Part shown: positions 6,331 through 10,178 of the stretch, piece after piece
Numbering within the stretch: the first letter of the stretch is position 1
How the letters are laid out: every line of letters begins with the position of its first letter
NCBI GenBank assembly: GCA_002391565.1
Contig: DGFH01000325.1
Location: forward strand, 1 to 10,178
Direction: 5' to 3'
DNA: 10,178 bases
Source of the DNA: Anaerolineales bacterium UBA3905
Lineage (GTDB): Bacteria > Chloroflexota > Anaerolineae > Caldilineales > Caldilineaceae
The notes under the pieces: generated by a model
What the model was told of the DNA's origin: nothing
Database searches by the model: none
What the model saw: the letters and a program-made list of their open reading frames with translations, nothing else
Position numbers and translations under genes: made by a program

Positions 6331-9300
6331 ATGGCTTCTCGTAGGGTTCAACGCAACTACAGTGGCGCCAACCTGGCGACGCCAGTGCGTACGCCACAGG
6401 TCTTTCGCACGTGGCGCTGGCTTGTCGTGTGTCTGTTGCTCTTGACGGCGCTGCCAGCTCAGGTGCACGCACAGAATGGCGCCGTCGTAGCGGACGCTGG
6501 CCCCGACCAGGTGGCGGAAGTGGGGCGGCGGGTGGAACTCGACGGGCGCGCTTCGCGCGGCGCCGGGCTGACCTACCGCTGGCGCCAGATCGCTGGCCCG
6601 ACTATCACACTCGAGGCAGCCGCTATGCCGGTGGCGTGGTTCATCTATCCCTTTCTGCCAGGACTAGATGTGCGCACCCTGGCTTTTGAGTTGACCATAA
6701 CCAGCTCAGCCGGCGTCACCGCCACCGATACCACCTTCGTGCTGGAGGCGATTCTGCCGCCGCCGCCTGCACTGTCCACGGTGGCTGTGCCCGAACCGAC
6801 GCAGCTTGGCAATTATGTCCGCAATCGCCAGGCTGCGATTCAGCTTGGCAAAGCGCTCTTCTGGGATATGCAGGTGGGTAGTGATGGCGTGCAAGCGTGC
6901 GCCTCCTGTCATTATGCGGCGGGCGTCGATCGCCGCGTCACGCATCAACGGCATCCGGGCGCCGATGGACAGTTCACTGACGGTGCGCTGTTGCGCACTT
7001 TTCAGGCCAGCGACTTCCCGTTTCACCAGGTGCGCGACCCGTTATCGAGTGTGCAGGAGGTCGTCCGCTCGCACGATGACGTGGCAGGAAGCCAGGGCGT
7101 CGTGCGCACTACCTTTGTCGGCGTCGATCCTGGTGCACGCGTCGACGCTGGCGTCAGGGCGCCTGATCCGATTTTTCATGTCAGCGGCGTGAATACGCGT
7201 CAGGTCACCGCACGCAATGCGCCGTCGGTGATCAACGCCGTTTTCAACCTGCGTAACTTCTGGGACGGCCGCGCCAGCTATGTCTTCAACGGCGTCAATC
7301 ACCTGGGTGTGCGTGATCCACAGGCGCATGTATGGTCGGTGCAGAATGGCGCGGTTGCACCCGAATTTGTACGCCTTGATAAGGCCAGCCTGGCGTCGCA
7401 AGCGGTGGCGCCGGCCAACAACCCTGTCGAAATGGCCTGGGATGGACGGCGTTTCCCGGAGTTGGGGAAGAAATTGTTGGCGCTGTCGCCGTTGGCAGGA
7501 CAGCGCGTCGATCCGACCGACAGTGTGTTGGGGGTGCTGGCTGCGCCGGAGGGAGGTTTGCAGACAACCTACGCAGCGCTGATCCAGGCGGCTTTCGCCC
7601 CGCGTTTCTGGGATACAACTGACATCATCGCGTATGACCCGTCTGGCGTCGCCACCGCTGCGCACGCACCAGGACGTCCGTTGCGCGCCAACGAATTCAC
7701 ACTGATGGAGGCAAACTTTGCGCTTTTCTTTGGACTGGCGATTCAACTCTACGAGGCGACGCTGATCTCCGACCAGACGCCCTACGACCGCTACCAGCAA
7801 GGCGATACGTCCGCGCTGAGCGCACAGCAATTGCGCGGGCAACATCTGTTTATGAACGTGGTGCAATGCGTTGCCTGTCATGCTGGCGCCGAATTCACGA
7901 ATGCAACAGTCAGCCAGTTCTTTGCCGTGGCGCCAGAAGGCGGCGTCGATGTTGGCGCACTGATCGAACGCATGGCGACCGCCGACAATACGCTCGGCAT
8001 CTACGATCTCGGTTTCTACAATATCGGCGTGCGTCCCACCGCAGAGGATGTCGGCATAGGGGGGCTGGACAGTCTGGGCAATCCGCTATCTGCATCGCGC
8101 CTGGCGCAGCTTGGCACACCGATCGGCCCGCCGCTGACGCTCAATCCGCCGGTGAATCCATCTGAGTATGCAGCCGTTGCTGGCGCGTTCAAGGCGCCTG
8201 GTCTGCGCAACGTAGCGTTGACCGCGCCTTATATGCACAACGGCGGCATGGCGACGCTCACGCAGGTAGTCGAATTTTACGCACGCGGCAGTGACTTTCG
8301 TCAGCAGAATCTACACGATCTGGCGCCCGCCATCATGCCGCTGCCGATCAACCGCGCCGACGTTGACGATCTGGTTGCCTTCCTGAATGCGTTGACGGAT
8401 GAACGCGTGCGCCGCGCCGCTGCACCCTTCGATCATCCACAACTCTTCATTCCCAACGGCGATGGTCTGCTCGAAGTGCCAGCGGTCGGAGCGGCTGGCG
8501 GCCCACCGCTGGAAAGTTTTGTGGACGGAGCGCCTGATTTCGCAGTGAGTCTGGAGGCGCCCACCCTCGTCCACGCTGGCGCGCCGCTGACAGCAACTCT
8601 CAATGTGACCAATACCGGTGCATTCAATTTGCGCGCAGTTGCCACCGCTACAACCCTGCCTGGGTGCAATTGGGGCGCGCCGGAGCGCGATGCGTGGGCT
8701 GCCGACGTGGTCGAGATCGGTGAAGTATGGCGCATGAGCTGCGTAACGACTGTGGAGGCGAGCGGCGCTTACACAGCAACGACGGCGGCGACCGACAAAC
8801 TTGGGCAGCACATCACGCGCGGCGCCGCCCACACATTCCAGGTCATCCGCCCGGCGTTGGCGGTGAGCATTGGCCCGCTTGCTGCGGTGGCGGCAGCCGG
8901 CGCACCGGTTACGTTCACTTACACTGTCACCAATACTGGCGACACGCCCCTGATGGGGGTGACGCTGCTCAGTTCGCTGACCGGCGTCCACACACCGCCT
9001 GTCGTCGCGCTTGCGCCCGGTGCAGCGGCGACGCTGGTCACAACCTACACCATTCCGGCGGACGCGACGGCGCCGCCACAACACCAGGTGCGCGTGCGCG
9101 CTCAATCCGTAGCCGGCATGGAGGTCGTCGCCGAAGACACGCGTGTGTTGAGTGTGCTGCCAGCGGCCTTGCAGCTAACGATCGAGCAGGCGCCTGCGGT
9201 TGTCGTAGGCGATGTGGCGAACTATCGCGTCCATATCGAAAACACCGGAGCGCTGGCGCTGTATGGTCTGACGCTCCACGCTGCGCAGGGGAGTGTGGCG

Positions 9301-10178
9301 CCGCTGGTGATGAATGAGCTGGCGCCCGGCGCGCATATCTCCGTCACTGGCGCACTGACGGCAAGCGAGACGGCGTTGCCCGGCCCGCTGGTCGAGTCGT
9401 TGTTGGCGAGTGCTCACACCGTCTACGCACAGCCGGTCACCGCTACGCAGACGCTGGCATGGGAGTTGGAAGCTGCGCCAGCGCTGGCGTTGACGCACAC
9501 GCTCTTCCCGGCCGCAGCCCGGATTGGTGAGACGGTGACATATTCTTATGTCGTCGCCAACACCGGACGCGTCTCTTTGCACCATATTGCTCTTACCAGT
9601 CCTCGCTTGGGCGTACTGTCCGTGACTGACGCAACCCTTCCCCCCGGCGCATATATTGCCGGCGCCCATCAATTCGTGGTGACGGAGCACGATCTGCCTG
9701 GCCCAGTGTCTCTGCGCGTCGAGGCAAGCGGCGCGAATGCAGTGGTAGGGGCATCGGCGACGACGTCGGGTGTGCTGACGCTGACGCTACAGCCGCAGCC
9801 AGGGCTGGCGCTGACTGTGCAGCCACCCCCTACAGCTGCGTATAGCGGTGAGACGGTAACCGTGCGCGTGCAGATCACGAACACCGGCGACGTGACGCTC
9901 GACCAGCTTATGGCGGATGCGGCGCCATTCGGTCCGGTGGCGCTGCGCGCCACCCAGTTGGCGCCAGGCGCAGCCACCAGCGGCGAGGTGCGCGTCCTGA
10001 TCACAGAAGCAGCGCAACCCGGCCCGGCGCCACTCACCGTCACCGCACGCGCTGCGTCACGGTATGGCGGTGCGTCGCTTGCGACCACGTCCAGCGCCCA
10101 GATCGCCTTAACCCGCATCCCGGCGCTCGCTGTGGAGGTCACTGCGCCCGAACATGCCCGGATCGGGGAAGAAATTGT
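6331..10178 (+). CDS. Exported di-heme cytochrome c peroxidase/MauG-like protein with PKD domain and Ig-like repeats (3' partial)
   Basis: The frame is open from the ATG at 6331 to the right edge (1282 codons visible, no stop). Residues 1-47 look like a signal peptide with a long basic start (RRVQR, RTWRW), a hydrophobic core (LVVCLLLLTALP) and a VHA cleavage site before Q48; there is no lipobox. Next come a PKD/K319L-like domain (about 52-140), a PPPP linker (143-146), a di-heme peroxidase domain (about 151-697) and Ig-like repeats (from about 736 to the edge). Family members use two c-type hemes either to reduce H2O2 to water or, as in MauG, to oxidise a protein side chain through high-valent iron. 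Heme would be attached outside the membrane, which fits the signal peptide. The repeats match those of the gene upstream, so both products probably sit in the same place. The family call is strong; the substrate and the end of the protein are unknown. Confidence 0.94.
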   Translation, partial: MASRRVQRNYSGANLATPVRTPQVFRTWRWLVVCLLLLTALPAQVHAQNGAVVADAGPDQVAEVGRRVELDGRASRGAGLTYRWRQIAGPTITLEAAAMPVAWFIYPFLPGLDVRTLAFELTITSSAGVTATDTTFVLEAILPPPPALSTVAVPEPTQLGNYVRNRQAAIQLGKALFWDMQVGSDGVQACASCHYAAGVDRRVTHQRHPGADGQFTDGALLRTFQASDFPFHQVRDPLSSVQEVVRSHDDVAGSQGVVRTTFVGVDPGARVDAGVRAPDPIFHVSGVNTRQVTARNAPSVINAVFNLRNFWDGRASYVFNGVNHLGVRDPQAHVWSVQNGAVAPEFVRLDKASLASQAVAPANNPVEMAWDGRRFPELGKKLLALSPLAGQRVDPTDSVLGVLAAPEGGLQTTYAALIQAAFAPRFWDTTDIIAYDPSGVATAAHAPGRPLRANEFTLMEANFALFFGLAIQLYEATLISDQTPYDRYQQGDTSALSAQQLRGQHLFMNVVQCVACHAGAEFTNATVSQFFAVAPEGGVDVGALIERMATADNTLGIYDLGFYNIGVRPTAEDVGIGGLDSLGNPLSASRLAQLGTPIGPPLTLNPPVNPSEYAAVAGAFKAPGLRNVALTAPYMHNGGMATLTQVVEFYARGSDFRQQNLHDLAPAIMPLPINRADVDDLVAFLNALTDERVRRAAAPFDHPQLFIPNGDGLLEVPAVGAAGGPPLESFVDGAPDFAVSLEAPTLVHAGAPLTATLNVTNTGAFNLRAVATATTLPGCNWGAPERDAWAADVVEIGEVWRMSCVTTVEASGAYTATTAATDKLGQHITRGAAHTFQVIRPALAVSIGPLAAVAAAGAPVTFTYTVTNTGDTPLMGVTLLSSLTGVHTPPVVALAPGAAATLVTTYTIPADATAPPQHQVRVRAQSVAGMEVVAEDTRVLSVLPAALQLTIEQAPAVVVGDVANYRVHIENTGALALYGLTLHAAQGSVAPLVMNELAPGAHISVTGALTASETALPGPLVESLLASAHTVYAQPVTATQTLAWELEAAPALALTHTLFPAAARIGETVTYSYVVANTGRVSLHHIALTSPRLGVLSVTDATLPPGAYIAGAHQFVVTEHDLPGPVSLRVEASGANAVVGASATTSGVLTLTLQPQPGLALTVQPPPTAAYSGETVTVRVQITNTGDVTLDQLMADAAPFGPVALRATQLAPGAATSGEVRVLITEAAQPGPAPLTVTARAASRYGGASLATTSSAQIALTRIPALAVEVTAPEHARIGEEI
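6481..6765 (+). other. PKD/K319L-like domain at the N-terminus of the second protein
   Basis: The mature protein begins with ADAGPDQVAEVGRRVELDG, then LTYRWRQIAGPTITL, and later LAFELTITSSAGVTATDTT. This order (AxAGPDQ..., Y.W.Q..GP.., L.F.LT.T...G..A.D) is the signature of K319L-type PKD domains. They are beta-sandwich modules in surface proteins and secreted enzymes, usually for spacing or binding. It sits directly before the PPPP linker to the heme domain. Confidence 0.82.
6781..8421 (+). other. Long-form di-heme cytochrome c peroxidase/MauG-like domain
   Basis: Heme sites are CASCH (residues 190-194, bases 6898-6912) and CVACH (513-517, bases 7867-7881). Other family landmarks are LGKALFWD (172-179), RNAPSVINAVFNLRNFWDGRA (295-315; Trp311 in FWDGRA), NPVEM (364-368), FKAPGLRNVALTAPYMHNGG (620-639; His636) and the closing helix DLVAFLNALTD. 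Placed by hand against the Pseudomonas peroxidase numbering I remember, Trp311 matches Trp94, Glu367 the catalytic Glu114, His636 His261, and Tyr650 the axial Met275. The two hemes are 323 residues apart, against roughly 145 in short peroxidases, with extra sequence before FWDGRA, between FWDGRA and NPVEM, and before and after the second heme. Motifs such as FNGVN and FALFFGLAIQLYEATLISD point to the known long subfamily, so the extra length is normal for it. Confidence 0.9.
8536..10178 (+). repeat. Ig-like (DUF11-like) repeat array of the second protein, running off the window
   Basis: Unit starts are about 8536, 8851, 9163, 9475, 9799 and 10114 (the last cut by the edge). The anchor Asn of NTG falls at 8611, 8932, 9241, 9559 and 9880, giving steps of 321, 309, 318 and 321 bases. 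The first unit has a Cys pair with GEVWRMSC, like GEVWDYAC in unit 1 of the upstream gene's array; the later ones carry LAPG or LPPG and LPGPL (9376) or LPGPV (9694). The array thus copies the order seen in the first gene: a Cys-type unit first, LPGPL-type units after. The role is probably the same surface stalk. Confidence 0.88.

Noticed and set aside
7042..7881. Minus-strand open frame of 279 codons
   Set aside because: It is antisense to the heme domain of the second gene, whose two CxxCH sites and NPVEM motif fix the + frame.
8311..9105. Minus-strand open frame of 264 codons
   Set aside because: It is antisense to the end of the peroxidase domain and the first repeats of the second gene; no ribosome-binding site or domain is visible.

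Overview
The window is dense, GC-rich coding sequence (roughly 60-65% G+C by eye) and holds two very large genes, both on the + strand and both cut by a window edge. Organism: large secreted proteins built from DUF11-like 'NTG...LAPG' repeats, together with a first protein that ends in a short hydrophobic-basic tail (...FMPLISRR), suggest a member of the Chloroflexota (Roseiflexus/Chloroflexus/Caldilinea-like). This is an inference from style, not an alignment.

Bases 1-5961 are the 3' part of a giant multicopper-oxidase-like (cupredoxin) gene whose start lies upstream. It encodes, in order: the end of an earlier cupredoxin region; module A, with two His-x-His copper motifs interrupted by an inserted beta-rich segment; module B, a second copy in which those motifs are lost; nine immunoglobulin-like repeats with an almost perfectly fixed period of 321 bases; and a prealbumin/SpaA-like C-terminal domain with the tail.

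Bases 5962-6330 are intergenic: a strong hairpin just after the stop codon, no convincing promoter, a 10-bp palindrome, and a good Shine-Dalgarno sequence for the next gene.

Bases 6331-10178 are the 5' part of a second gene that is open to the right edge. It encodes a signal peptide, a PKD/K319L-like domain, a long-form di-heme cytochrome c peroxidase/MauG-like domain (two CxxCH sites, a conserved NPVEM glutamate, and a tyrosine at the place of the usual axial methionine), then the same class of repeats as the first gene.

Taken together, this looks like a locus for exported redox enzymes: a copper oxidase-like protein and a di-heme peroxidase-like protein, each carried on a long stalk of related repeats. 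The shared stalks suggest both act at the cell surface, perhaps in the same structure. The substrate (metal ion, peroxide, or a protein side chain) cannot be read from the window.
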